The position numbers and the translations under genes are program-made. Below the pieces are notes generated by a model. That model did no database searches, was not told where the DNA came from, and worked only from the letters and a program-made list of their open reading frames with translations. A DNA stretch of 64,000 nt, from positions 349,589 through 413,588 of the forward strand of contig NTJZ01000001.1 of NCBI GenBank assembly GCA_002457215.1, given 5' to 3'. Of this stretch, positions 38,105-47,711 are shown piece after piece. Within the stretch, counting starts at the first letter, position 1, and each line of letters opens with the position of its first letter. This DNA comes from OM182 bacterium MED-G28 (GTDB taxonomy: Bacteria; Pseudomonadota; Gammaproteobacteria; Pseudomonadales; Pseudohongiellaceae).

Positions 38105-38809
38105 TCAGTAATCAGGAATAAATTGACCAGTTTTAAGAAAATGGATTGTATTATCAATTACTTCGTTATTCCGCATCATTAAAGTATGGGTCACTGGTAA
38201 TACGATGTGTGTATTCATACCCTCAACCTTAGTACTCTCAACTCGAACAATACTGTCGTTAGGCCCTTTAAAAAATAAAAATCCTAACGGGTTGATATTG
38301 GTCGAACCTGCTATAACACCTAATTCAAAATTTACAGGACCTAAACCGGTTAATGCATTACCTTCCTGAGTGCCCAAAGCTTGTCCGCTCGGCCCTAAGA
38401 AACCAAACCCTGGCACCGGTAATAATCTATCAACAATCTCACTGCCTTGATTAGGCGGGCCCAACATGACGACTCGCCCTAGCTGCTCTAACTGATTTTC
38501 TTGAAAATAATAGCGGACTAAAATTCCACCTAAAGAATGACTCACAAAATGAATTTGGTCTGGGTTGTGTGCCGAACATTGACGTATTCCCCTTCCTACT
38601 GCGTCAGACGCCAGCACCTCAATCTCGTATTTAACTGAAGGATAACTAATATTAGCCACATCGAAACCGGTCTTGGTTAGTTTCCTTTCTAATTCCGACA
38701 TGGAATTAGAAATCCTAGCAAGACCATGCAGCAAAACAACACAATCAGTAGCAGCGGAAGATGTTGTACTCGCCTGAATCAACAACAACGTTAGAAATAA
38801 TCTAATCAA
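38105..38809 (-). CDS. Exported alpha/beta-hydrolase (lipase/PGAP1-like)
   Basis: Predicted secreted or periplasmic esterase. Residues 1-20 form a signal peptide (IRLFLTLLLIQASTTSSAA). The nucleophile elbow is VSHSLGGILV (GxSxG-like, with Ser between His and Leu), the oxyanion region is VVLLHGLARIS, and a late His in the PVTHTLMM segment is a candidate for the triad. The 234 residues fit the bacterial PGAP1-like/lipase 2 group. Its first 8 bases overlap the end of the DUF2007 gene, so the two are translationally coupled; the substrate is unknown. Confidence 0.82.
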   Translation of the reverse strand: MIRLFLTLLLIQASTTSSAATDCVVLLHGLARISNSMSELERKLTKTGFDVANISYPSVKYEIEVLASDAVGRGIRQCSAHNPDQIHFVSHSLGGILVRYYFQENQLEQLGRVVMLGPPNQGSEIVDRLLPVPGFGFLGPSGQALGTQEGNALTGLGPVNFELGVIAGSTNINPLGFLFFKGPNDSIVRVESTKVEGMNTHIVLPVTHTLMMRNNEVIDNTIHFLKTGQFIPDY

Positions 38810-39122
38810 GATTTACATCCAAAGAAGTCTGGCAATTCCAACAAATATTAAAACTTGGCGCGTTATCCTCACTGCACTTTCCACATACCCAATCTTTTCC
38901 TTCAGCATTATTTGGGAACATGTGCTCTTTAATTATTTCTTCTGCTCGCTTGGCATAAAAAAGCCTCACCCACACTTCTGGAAGACTTTCTGTAATAGGA
39001 ATTTCGCCAGCAATAGAGTAGGTTTTTTCGTTCTTCACTTCTGCATAGATGTCATGCTGTTCGAGAACATTACGAACGTGCCAAGCCATTGCCACATTGT
39101 CTGCTGTGTAGATTCTTTTCAT
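38802..39122 (-). CDS. DUF2007 protein with C-terminal zinc ribbon
   Basis: Small cytosolic protein of unknown function. The start at 39122 (MKRIYTADNVAMAWHVRNVL) opens a DUF2007 ferredoxin-like domain typical of putative signal-transducing proteins (EVKNEKTYSIAGEIP, EVWVRLFYAKRAEEIIKE). The longer open frame upstream runs into murJ and is not supported. A CGKC-N13-CWNC zinc ribbon closes the 106-residue protein. It starts 35 nt after murJ on the same strand and overlaps the lipase gene by 8 bp. The product may be a regulatory adaptor, but nothing here proves it. Confidence 0.8.
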   Translation of the reverse strand: MKRIYTADNVAMAWHVRNVLEQHDIYAEVKNEKTYSIAGEIPITESLPEVWVRLFYAKRAEEIIKEHMFPNNAEGKDWVCGKCSEDNAPSFNICWNCQTSLDVNLD

Positions 39123-39157
39123 GATGCTCACTAGTATATGAACCAAGCTATTTAAGC

Positions 39158-40753
39158 TTAGCGATAGATATCGCGCCAACGCAAGCCGAAAATGAATAGC
39201 ATCAAGCCATAAATACTTACGCCGCCTAAAACCAATAAAGCTAGATGCTGCACTTGCTGAAATGTGCTCCAAAGCAACCAGTCCTCCCAAGCGCCTGAAA
39301 AACTGATAAGAAAAAATACCATTGCTAAGGTTGCTAAAGCAATTCGAACCAAAAACGCTAACCATCCAGCTTGAAAATAAAATACTTTTTCTGCTCTCAA
39401 ACCCCGCAATAGTAATCCAGCATTAAGAAATGCAGCTAAGCTTGTAGCCAATGCCAGTCCCACATGCGCCAAACCACTCAAATAAAAAATTATATTCATA
39501 GCCATATTGGCTGCCATAGCGATAATACCTATTCGCACAGGTGTAGATGTATTTTGTCGGGCATAAAATCCCGGTGAAAAAACCTTTATAGCCATAAACG
39601 CTATAAGCCCAAATGCATAAGCACGTAGAGACCCTGCAGAACCAACCACGTCAGATACGGGGAAATTCTCATTTTGAAAAAGTGTAACAAGTAAGGGCTC
39701 GGCGATTAATGCCAGAGCAATTGAAGCTGGGATAGCAATAAGACAGACTAGGCGAAATGCCCAGTCCAAAGTTTCAGCGAAATTTTTAGTCGATGCCTCA
39801 GCATGTTTCCGTGACAGACTAGGTAACACGACAATGGCAATCGCAATACCAAAAGTACCTAATGGCAACTCCATTAGTCGATCCGAATAATATAACCAAG
39901 AAATGCTGCCGGTGGCCAAAAGCGAAGCAATAAATACATCGATCATAAGATTGATCTGAGTAACAGACACACCGAATAAGGCGGGTAACATAAGTTTCTT
40001 AATGCGCGCGACACCTTCATGAGACTTGCTACGTTTAGGGCTTGATAAGAGATTCATACGTCGCAAAAAAGGCAACTGAAAAAATAGTTGTGCAAAACCT
40101 GCAATAAGTACACCCCAGGCGAGTGCCAGCTCCGGCTCTCGCATATAAGGCACCAGCAGGAATGAGCATGAAATAAGTGAGATATTGAGTAAAGCGGGCG
40201 TAATTGCGGGAACCGCAAACTTTCCATAGGAGTTTAGAATCGATCCGCACAGAGCGGTCATAGAAATCAATAATAAATAAGGAAAAGTAACTCGTAACAT
40301 TTCAACAAACAGATCAAACTTTTCTGGATCATCTGTAAACCCATAGGCAATCGGTACCGCTAATAGCGGCGCTGCTATAATTACTAAAACCGTGACTAAT
40401 AGCAGAAAGCCTCCTAGGCTAGCAGTCACCGCACTAATTAAGTTCCGAACATCGTAATGTGATTTATTCGTACGATACTCAGATAAAACAGGCACGAAGG
40501 CTTGATTAAACGCACCTTCTGCAAAGAGGCGGCGCAAGAAATTTGGAATTTTGTTTGCCAGAAAAAATGTATCGGTCGCGTCCGAGGCTCCGAATACACG
40601 AGCAATCACTATGTCTCGTATGAGACCCAATACACGAGAAACCATGGTCATTGAACCAGTAATGCCACTGGCTTTTAGCAGACCCCCATCATGGTCAGCC
40701 TTACTGGACCGACTTGTATCGACTCGTTCCGAATCTTGCTGAATTTCAGTCAT
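39158..40753 (-). CDS. murJ: Lipid II flippase MurJ
   Basis: Inner-membrane MOP-superfamily protein that flips lipid II for peptidoglycan synthesis. The 531 residues predict 14 transmembrane helices. Typical stretches are MVSRVLGLIRDIVIARVFG, ADAFF-like ATDTFFLANKIPNFLRRLFAEGAF, and GVLIAGFAQLFFQLPFL. An unusual hydrophilic N-terminal extension of about 28 residues (SERVDTSRSSKADHDGG) precedes the first helix. In Pseudomonas murJ is followed by ribF, ileS and lspA; here the DUF2007 and lipase genes follow. It is divergent from rpsT, as expected. Confidence 0.95.
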   Translation of the reverse strand: MTEIQQDSERVDTSRSSKADHDGGLLKASGITGSMTMVSRVLGLIRDIVIARVFGASDATDTFFLANKIPNFLRRLFAEGAFNQAFVPVLSEYRTNKSHYDVRNLISAVTASLGGFLLLVTVLVIIAAPLLAVPIAYGFTDDPEKFDLFVEMLRVTFPYLLLISMTALCGSILNSYGKFAVPAITPALLNISLISCSFLLVPYMREPELALAWGVLIAGFAQLFFQLPFLRRMNLLSSPKRSKSHEGVARIKKLMLPALFGVSVTQINLMIDVFIASLLATGSISWLYYSDRLMELPLGTFGIAIAIVVLPSLSRKHAEASTKNFAETLDWAFRLVCLIAIPASIALALIAEPLLVTLFQNENFPVSDVVGSAGSLRAYAFGLIAFMAIKVFSPGFYARQNTSTPVRIGIIAMAANMAMNIIFYLSGLAHVGLALATSLAAFLNAGLLLRGLRAEKVFYFQAGWLAFLVRIALATLAMVFFLISFSGAWEDWLLWSTFQQVQHLALLVLGGVSIYGLMLFIFGLRWRDIYR

Positions 40754-40916
40754 ACCAAATTTTTACCACGATTCCTGTTGGACCATCTCAGTTCTTTGGA
40801 AATTTACCACTTTCGCCAGAATACACCAATTGGGGTTAATAAAAGTTATCGTATAAACAACTGAATTAGTTGAGTATTCTCATATTTTTTCTCACTTAAA
40901 AGTGAACAGCGCCCTA

Positions 40917-40945
40917 TTGACATAACTTAGTGAAAACGGCATAGT
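40917..40945 (+). promoter_or_regulatory. Sigma-70 promoter of rpsT
   Basis: A perfect TTGACA (40917-40922) is separated by 17 nt from CATAGT (40940-40945). Transcription would start near 40952, leaving a leader of about 155 nt before rpsT, long enough for regulatory structure. No other feature was seen in the 352-bp murJ-rpsT gap. Confidence 0.65.
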
Positions 40946-41105
40946 GTCGCTCCTTTGAAGTAGCGGCACTTTCAGTAATCTCAGCATTATCAATCAATCC
41001 TAAGATTGAGCTTTCAAAAGAGCTGTCCTGGAAACGTTATACACAGAATCCAAAGACAGAACATTAAAGATCGAACAATAAAGAAAGGGTATAAAGGAGT
41101 TAGAA

Positions 41106-41369
41106 TTGGCCAATTCTCCACAAGCTAAAAAACGCGCAAGACAAGGTGAATCTCGTCGTCGTCACAATGCTTCATTCAGGTCTATGGTGCGAACTTATAT
41201 AAAGAAAGTGGACGCAGCTCTAGAAGGTGGCGACCACACAGCAGCTGCTGAAGCATATAAAAATGCCGTGCCTGTTATCGATCGTATGGCCGATAAAGGA
41301 ATTATTCACAAGAATAAGGCAGCTCGGCATAAGAGCAGACTAAATTCAGCCGTTAAAGCCCTGAAGTAA
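41106..41369 (+). CDS. rpsT: 30S ribosomal protein S20 (TTG start)
   Basis: Primary 16S rRNA-binding protein of the small subunit. The 87-residue basic, helical sequence begins [15 protein letters not shown] with the family's usual lysine and arginine spacing and ends [16 protein letters not shown]. The only start that fits is TTG at 41106, with AAGGAG 6 nt upstream. E. coli rpsT also starts with UUG, which is linked to translational autocontrol, so the same regulation is likely here. It is divergent from murJ and convergent with proB. Confidence 0.97.
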   Translation: MANSPQAKKRARQGESRRRHNASFRSMVRTYIKKVDAALEGGDHTAAAEAYKNAVPVIDRMADKGIIHKNKAARHKSRLNSAVKALK

Positions 41370-41436
41370 GACGCTAAATAAATTTGAAAAAAGGTAATAA
41401 TCGCTGAGCTAAAGAAAGCCCAGATTGGAGTCGTCA

Positions 41437-42555
41437 TTAAGAAAGAATTAGGTTATCCCTGTGAATGATCTCTTCTTCCCCGGCATACCCAAGTAGTTCT
41501 GAAATTTTCTCGCTACTTTGCCCCATTAAGGCCTTTACTTCGTCGTTATCGTAATTTACCAAGCCCCGGGCTATTTCTTTTCCGGCTTTATTGGTACAAA
41601 CCACTACATCTCCACGAGAAAATCTGCCATCGACTTGCTTAATACCAACTGCTAACAAACTTTTACCCGATTCCTTCAAGACTCTTATTGCCCCATCATC
41701 TAACACCATTGAACCTTTTAGGATTAGCTGACCCGCTAGCCACTGCTTGCGAGCAGTAACAGGCTCATTATCTGCTTCAAGCAGTGTTCCAATTTTTACA
41801 CCACTAGCGATCTGTAATAAGACTTTTTCCATTTTGCCATTAGCTATAATTGTGTTTGTTCCAGAGCGGGCAGCCAATTTGGCTGCAGAAATTTTAGTAA
41901 ACATACCGCCCCGACCCAGACTGGAGCCTTTCCCAGCATAATCCATAAGCGAGTCATCGTCTGCGGAGGCAACACTAATAAATTCTGCATCGACATCCAA
42001 TCTTGGGTCGGCGCTATAGATACCATCTTGATCCGTAAGCACCACCATAACATCTGCATTTACTAAATTTGCTACGAGCGCTGCAAGAGTATCGTTATCA
42101 CCAAAACACAGCTCGGCGGTTGCCACAGTGTCATTTTCATTAACAACTGGAACCACTTTCATTTCCAAAAGTGTTGATAGCGTGCTGCGCGCATTTAAAT
42201 AACGAGTCCGATCAGACAAATCTTCATGGCTCAATAGAATTTGAGCAGCATGGACACCGTGACGCATAAAACAACTTTCATAGGCCTGCACTAAGCCCAT
42301 CTGACCCACTGCTGCAGCCGCTTGCTGTAAATGTACCTTTGTAGGACGAGCGCTTAATTCTAATCGAGCAACGCCTTCAGCAACTGCGCCGGAAGAAACT
42401 AGTACAATTTGAATCCCCTGCTTCTGTAGGCTAACTAGTTGGTCTGCCCAGTGGGCAATCGCCTTTTTGTCCAGACCAAGACCATTATTGGTCACTAGCG
42501 AACTACCAACCTTCACTACCCAGCGCTTCGCATTGTTAATCTTATCTTCGCGCAT
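41437..42555 (-). CDS. proB: Glutamate 5-kinase
   Basis: Phosphorylates glutamate for proline synthesis. The 372-residue protein has an amino-acid kinase domain (VVKVGSSLVTN, VSSGAVAEGV, the nucleotide-site VLTDQDGIYSADPR and GRGGMFTKISAAKLA) and a C-terminal PUA domain from about 275 (KQWLAGQLILKGSMVLDDGA). It lies 8 nt after obgE, the usual gammaproteobacterial order; proA is not in the window. ProB is normally feedback-inhibited by proline. Confidence 0.96.
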   Translation of the reverse strand: MREDKINNAKRWVVKVGSSLVTNNGLGLDKKAIAHWADQLVSLQKQGIQIVLVSSGAVAEGVARLELSARPTKVHLQQAAAAVGQMGLVQAYESCFMRHGVHAAQILLSHEDLSDRTRYLNARSTLSTLLEMKVVPVVNENDTVATAELCFGDNDTLAALVANLVNADVMVVLTDQDGIYSADPRLDVDAEFISVASADDDSLMDYAGKGSSLGRGGMFTKISAAKLAARSGTNTIIANGKMEKVLLQIASGVKIGTLLEADNEPVTARKQWLAGQLILKGSMVLDDGAIRVLKESGKSLLAVGIKQVDGRFSRGDVVVCTNKAGKEIARGLVNYDNDEVKALMGQSSEKISELLGYAGEEEIIHRDNLILS

Positions 42556-42563
42556 GTTACGAC

Positions 42564-43721
<1,158 letters not shown>

Positions 43722-43753
43722 TTAATCCTGAGCGATATTAGATGCAGAAACAA

Positions 43754-43781
43754 AAAAGCCCCGTCGAAAGACGAGGCTTTT
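43754..43781 (-). terminator. Terminator after rplU-rpmA
   Basis: The hairpin AAAAGCC-CGTC/GACG-GGCTTTT with loop GAAA (one C/A mismatch) lies 19 nt after the rpmA stop on the minus strand and is followed by T residues. It would separate ribosomal protein synthesis from the obgE-proB unit, at least partly. Confidence 0.8.
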
Positions 43782-43799
43782 AGCGAAATTCTTAATTAA

Positions 43800-44057
43800 C
43801 TAGGCCGATTCGATGCTGACGAATTTTCTATTATTTGGCCCTTTCACTGCAAATTTAATCACACCATCAGATTTTGCAAAAAGCGTGTGATCTTTGCCAC
43901 AACCAACATTTTCGCCAGGATGGAACTTAGTCCCCCGCTGCCGCACAATTATATTGCCAGCTTTAACTTCTTGGCCGCCAAATAACTTTACACCAAGGCG
44001 TTTTGATACCGAATCACGACCGTTATTAGTACTGCCACCTGCTTTTTTATGCGCCAT
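43800..44057 (-). CDS. rpmA: 50S ribosomal protein L27
   Basis: Large-subunit protein whose N-terminus reaches the peptidyl-transferase centre. The 85 residues begin [20 protein letters not shown] and contain the family block [19 protein letters not shown]. The N-terminus starts directly with the functional AHKKAGGS stretch and lacks the Firmicute cleavage extension. It lies 15 nt after rplU, from which it is co-transcribed. Confidence 0.97.
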   Translation of the reverse strand: MAHKKAGGSTNNGRDSVSKRLGVKLFGGQEVKAGNIIVRQRGTKFHPGENVGCGKDHTLFAKSDGVIKFAVKGPNNRKFVSIESA

Positions 44058-44072
44058 AGCTAGACCCCTACT

Positions 44073-44384
44073 TTAAGCCTTGATGCCAGTGATTTTTACT
44101 TCAGTGAATAACTGGCGATGCCCCTGCGTCTTCTTGTAATGTTTACGACGGTTAAACTTAATGATTTTGATCTTGTCGCCGCGGCCTTGCTTTAAAACTT
44201 CTGCTTCCACCTGACTACCCTCGACATAGGGCATTCCAATTTTTACTGATTCGCCTTCACCAACGAGCAGAATCTTATCGAATTTTACCTTATCACCGGT
44301 GGCGGCTTCCAATTTTTCGAGCTGAAGGACTTCACCCTCCTCTACTCTGTGCTGCTTGCCACCACTTTCAATTACCGCGTACAT
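44073..44384 (-). CDS. rplU: 50S ribosomal protein L21
   Basis: Large-subunit 23S rRNA-binding protein. The ATG at 44384 is preceded by GGAG at 6 nt; a TTG at 44396 in frame would overlap that site. The 103 residues start [19 protein letters not shown] and end in the L21 pattern [20 protein letters not shown]. It is the first gene of the rplU-rpmA unit, with a good sigma-70 promoter 55 nt upstream, and divergent from ispB. Confidence 0.97.
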   Translation of the reverse strand: MYAVIESGGKQHRVEEGEVLQLEKLEAATGDKVKFDKILLVGEGESVKIGMPYVEGSQVEAEVLKQGRGDKIKIIKFNRRKHYKKTQGHRQLFTEVKITGIKA

Positions 44385-44438
44385 ATCTGTCTCCAAAGAC
44401 CTCAGGAATAATAATGACCCATTCCTTCGAGGGGCCGA

Positions 44439-44467
44439 ATTCTACGGGATCAATGGATTTGAAGCAA
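44439..44467 (-). promoter_or_regulatory. Sigma-70 promoter of rplU-rpmA
   Basis: On the minus strand TTGCTT (44462-44467) is followed after 17 nt by TAGAAT (44439-44444), matching 4 and 5 of 6 consensus positions. Predicted leader is about 48 nt. Confidence 0.68.
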
Positions 44468-44547
44468 GATAAATTGTCGTTAGTATCATCGGCTTCCTAA
44501 AATTAAAGAATGGCCTGAATCTGCCTGATTTCGCGGGTTTTCCCGAC

Positions 44548-44576
44548 TTGACAGTCTTTATTCCGCTCCCTAGCAT
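44548..44576 (+). promoter_or_regulatory. Sigma-70 promoter of ispB
   Basis: A perfect TTGACA (44548-44553) is followed after 17 nt by TAGCAT (44571-44576). Predicted leader before the ispB ATG is about 65 nt. It is divergent from the rplU promoter, the two being about 80 bp apart. Confidence 0.7.
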
Positions 44577-44647
44577 GCACACACACAAATCGGGCGAAGT
44601 AACTAAAAAGTTACCTTAAATTTCTACTTTTTCGGTCTACCTTTAGA

Positions 44648-45619
44648 ATGTATCAAGATATTCGCAGTGTCGTCGAAACTGAATTCCTAGCCGTTAATGA
44701 TTTCATCGTCGAACAGCTGCATTCGGAAGTTGCTCTTGTCGAAAGCATTGGTCACTATATTGTTGATGCTGGTGGCAAGAGGTTACGCCCAATGCTGACT
44801 TTGTTGGCTTCGAAGGCCTGTGGTATCGATAGTCAGCAACATATCCCGATGGCCGCAGTCATTGAGTTTATCCATACGGCCACCCTCTTGCATGATGATG
44901 TCGTTGACATGTCGACTCTTAGGCGCGGGCGTCCCACCGCAAATTCTAAATGGAATAATCCTTCAAGCGTGCTGGTAGGCGACTTTATCTACTCCCGTGC
45001 CTTTCAGGTCCTGGTCAAGATTGGTGATATGCGCATTATGAAGATCATCGCAGACACCACAAACAAAATTGCCGAAGGCGAAGTACTCCAACTGATTGCA
45101 AAAAATAATCCCAACGCATCTGAAGCAAATTATATGCAGGTAATAGAAAATAAAACCGCCATTCTTTTCCAAGCTGCAGCTCAATGCGGCGCATTGTTGG
45201 CAAATGCTGATGAGGCTTCTGAAAAAGGACTTCAAAATTTTGGAAAAAGTATCGGTATGGCGTTTCAATTAATAGACGATGTCTTAGATTATGCTGGAGA
45301 TGCCACAGATCTTGGCAAAAACATTGGAGACGATTTGGCAGAAGGCAAGCCGACACTACCTCTAATTTACGCCATAGAAAAAGGCGACAAACAACAACAG
45401 AAGTTAATTCAACAAGCACTAAGAACTGAGCAGCTTAATCCAGAAATGCTGAAAGATGTCATTGAGATTGTGCGCCAAAGCGGAGGCCTCGAATACACTC
45501 AAAGCCTAGCAAAAGCTCAATCAAAGGTAGCTTTGAATTGCTTACAAGCTTTACCTGACTCTGAATATCGCCAAGCGATGAAAGCCATGGTGAATTTTTC
45601 TTTAAGTAGAAAGAGTTAG
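44648..45619 (+). CDS. ispB: Octaprenyl diphosphate synthase
   Basis: Elongates farnesyl diphosphate with isopentenyl diphosphate to the C40 side chain of ubiquinone. The 323 residues contain the first aspartate-rich motif HDDVVDMSTLRRGRP and the second IDDVLDYAGD, plus the GGKRLRPML block. The chain length cannot be confirmed from sequence alone; octaprenyl or nonaprenyl is possible. It is divergent from rplU, a placement conserved in gammaproteobacteria. The ubiquinone it supplies is the acceptor for the ETF-QO encoded next door. Confidence 0.94.
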   Translation: MYQDIRSVVETEFLAVNDFIVEQLHSEVALVESIGHYIVDAGGKRLRPMLTLLASKACGIDSQQHIPMAAVIEFIHTATLLHDDVVDMSTLRRGRPTANSKWNNPSSVLVGDFIYSRAFQVLVKIGDMRIMKIIADTTNKIAEGEVLQLIAKNNPNASEANYMQVIENKTAILFQAAAQCGALLANADEASEKGLQNFGKSIGMAFQLIDDVLDYAGDATDLGKNIGDDLAEGKPTLPLIYAIEKGDKQQQKLIQQALRTEQLNPEMLKDVIEIVRQSGGLEYTQSLAKAQSKVALNCLQALPDSEYRQAMKAMVNFSLSRKS

Positions 45620-45754
45620 TAAATCCATCACTGAAGGCTCTATTAATAACAGTGGGTTAAGTCTATTTGCATTCTAAATATCCAAGCTGGCGCAAAAAAA
45701 CAACCCACAGCTAAGAAATGCGATAGGTGAAGTAAGATTGTTGCAAACACCCGT

Positions 45755-47416
45755 TTACATACCTGGATAATTGGGACCACCTCCACCTTCAGGCACTACC
45801 CAGTGGATATTCTGCGCCGGATCCTTGATATCACAAGTCTTACAATGAACACAGTTTTGGGAATTTATCTGAAATTTTTTCTCTCCAGCGGCATCTTCTA
45901 TAATTTCATAAACACCTGCGGGACAGTAGCGCTGCGCAGGCTCATCAAACATCGGCAAATTAACTTCTACAGGAATAGAGGCATCCCTAAGCTGTAGATG
46001 GCAGGGCTGATCCTCTGCATGATTAGTATTGGATAAGAAAACTGAAGATAGCTTATCAAAACTAATCTCACCGTCTGGTTTAGGGTAATCAATCCTCGGG
46101 CATTCAGCTGCGGGTCTTAATTGACAATGGTCTTTAGATTTATCATGAAAGGTAAGAGGAAATTTTCCAAAGAATAGATTTTGCTCGATAAAAGCCAAAG
46201 TACTGCCTAACCAAAATCCAAATTTGTGAAACCCAGCGGAAAAGTTGCGAGTTTTATGCAGTTCCTTATACAGATCAGAGGTGTTAAAGCGTTCTGTATA
46301 GTCGTCGAGCTCTGGTGCGTCGATATTTTCTTTACTTAGCGCTTCAAACAAGGACTCTGCTGCGAGCATACCGGAGCGCATTGCTGTATGGCTTCCCTTG
46401 ATTTTTGCCGAGTTTAACGTCCCAGCATCACACCCAATCAGGAGCCCCCCCGGAAAAGTCATTTTTGGTAATGAATTAAGCCCGCCTTTAATAATCGCTC
46501 TGGCACCATAGCTAATACGCTTACCCCCACTTATAACCTTTTTAATAACCGGGTGATGTTTAAATCTCTGGAATTCATCGTAAGGACTAAGATGTGGGTT
46601 CGAATAAGACAGATCAACTATCAAACCTAAGGAAACTTGATTATTTTCAATATGGTAAAGAAATCCACCACTTGTAGCAGAAAAGCTAGAACCTAACATA
46701 GGGTAACCCGAAGAATGAACCACTAGTCCTTCTTTGTGCTGAGACTCAGGAATCTCCCAAACTTCTTTGATTCCGATGCCATAATGTTGCGGATCACTAT
46801 CTTTGTCTAATTTGAATTTCTGAATGACCTCTTTTCCTAAGTGCCCTCGACAACCTTCAGCGAATATTGTGTACCTGGCATGAAATTCAAAACCTGGCTC
46901 ATAAGATGCTTTCTGTTCACCCTTGGCATCTACTCCCATATCTCCAGTGGCTACGCCCTTGACCCTGCCATCTTCTCCATAAAGAATTTCTGCTGCCGCA
47001 AAACCAGGAAATACTTCAGCGCCCAGCTCCATTGCCTGCTCTGCCAACCAGCTACATAGATTCCCCAAGGAAATAATATAATTACCATGATTATGCATTG
47101 GTCGCGGAACCAGAAAGTTCGGAAACTTGAACGAGGCCTCTTTATTTGGCAGATAGTAAACATCATCTCCAGTGACGCGCGTATTAAGTGGAGCCCCTTT
47201 TTCTTTCCAGTCAGGAATTAATTCATCTAATGCTGACGTTTCAAACACTGCACCAGACAGTATATGAGCACCCACTTCAGAACCTTTTTCAAGAACACAG
47301 ACTGAAAGCTCTTTTTCTGCAGTTTGTGCCATTTGCAGCAAACGACAGGCCGTTGCTAACCCCGCAGGACCTGCACCCACTATTACTACATCAACTTCCA
47401 TGGATTCGCGTTGCAT
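45755..47416 (-). CDS. Electron transfer flavoprotein-ubiquinone oxidoreductase
   Basis: Membrane-associated FAD/[4Fe-4S] enzyme that passes electrons from reduced ETF (fatty-acid and amino-acid oxidation) to ubiquinone. The 553 residues begin with the FAD motif VVIVGAGPAGLATACRL. A second flavin block is GGLLIGCDAGTLNSAKIKG, and the C-terminal ferredoxin-like cluster site is CVHCKTCDIKDP plus a Cys in RYCPAGVYEI. Start may be Met1 or Met6. The etfA and etfB genes are not nearby. It is convergent with ispB. Confidence 0.95.
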   Translation of the reverse strand: MQRESMEVDVVIVGAGPAGLATACRLLQMAQTAEKELSVCVLEKGSEVGAHILSGAVFETSALDELIPDWKEKGAPLNTRVTGDDVYYLPNKEASFKFPNFLVPRPMHNHGNYIISLGNLCSWLAEQAMELGAEVFPGFAAAEILYGEDGRVKGVATGDMGVDAKGEQKASYEPGFEFHARYTIFAEGCRGHLGKEVIQKFKLDKDSDPQHYGIGIKEVWEIPESQHKEGLVVHSSGYPMLGSSFSATSGGFLYHIENNQVSLGLIVDLSYSNPHLSPYDEFQRFKHHPVIKKVISGGKRISYGARAIIKGGLNSLPKMTFPGGLLIGCDAGTLNSAKIKGSHTAMRSGMLAAESLFEALSKENIDAPELDDYTERFNTSDLYKELHKTRNFSAGFHKFGFWLGSTLAFIEQNLFFGKFPLTFHDKSKDHCQLRPAAECPRIDYPKPDGEISFDKLSSVFLSNTNHAEDQPCHLQLRDASIPVEVNLPMFDEPAQRYCPAGVYEIIEDAAGEKKFQINSQNCVHCKTCDIKDPAQNIHWVVPEGGGGPNYPGM

Positions 47417-47711
47417 AAAACAGCCTCTGAAATTTCTTCTAAATTAGTCGATATGAAGGTACTGGATTCTTGAATTCACCGTATATCAATCGAGTTCACT
47501 AAAACTGAGAATAGAACCAAGCGTGCTAGTAAGGCGTTATTATCCTAAATTAGTTAATTCAGCGCAAAAAAGCGTTTTGATAGCCGTGGCGTTACAGAAA
47601 ATCACATTTTGTGGAGAAATTAAGAATACTCTGCGGGTTCAAATGTTCATACTTGCGCGTCGTTAAGATAACCCAATTAGCAAGAACCAATTAAGCATTT
47701 CGGAGAAATAA

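Noticed and set aside
38802..39365. Long form of the DUF2007 protein (187 residues)
   Set aside because: The extra 81 N-terminal residues overlap the 3' end of murJ in another frame; DUF2007 similarity begins at the Met at 39122.
44408..44647. Possible leader-encoded regulatory RNA between rplU and ispB
   Set aside because: Two good promoters explain the gap, and no stable hairpin or known ribosomal-leader motif could be found by eye.
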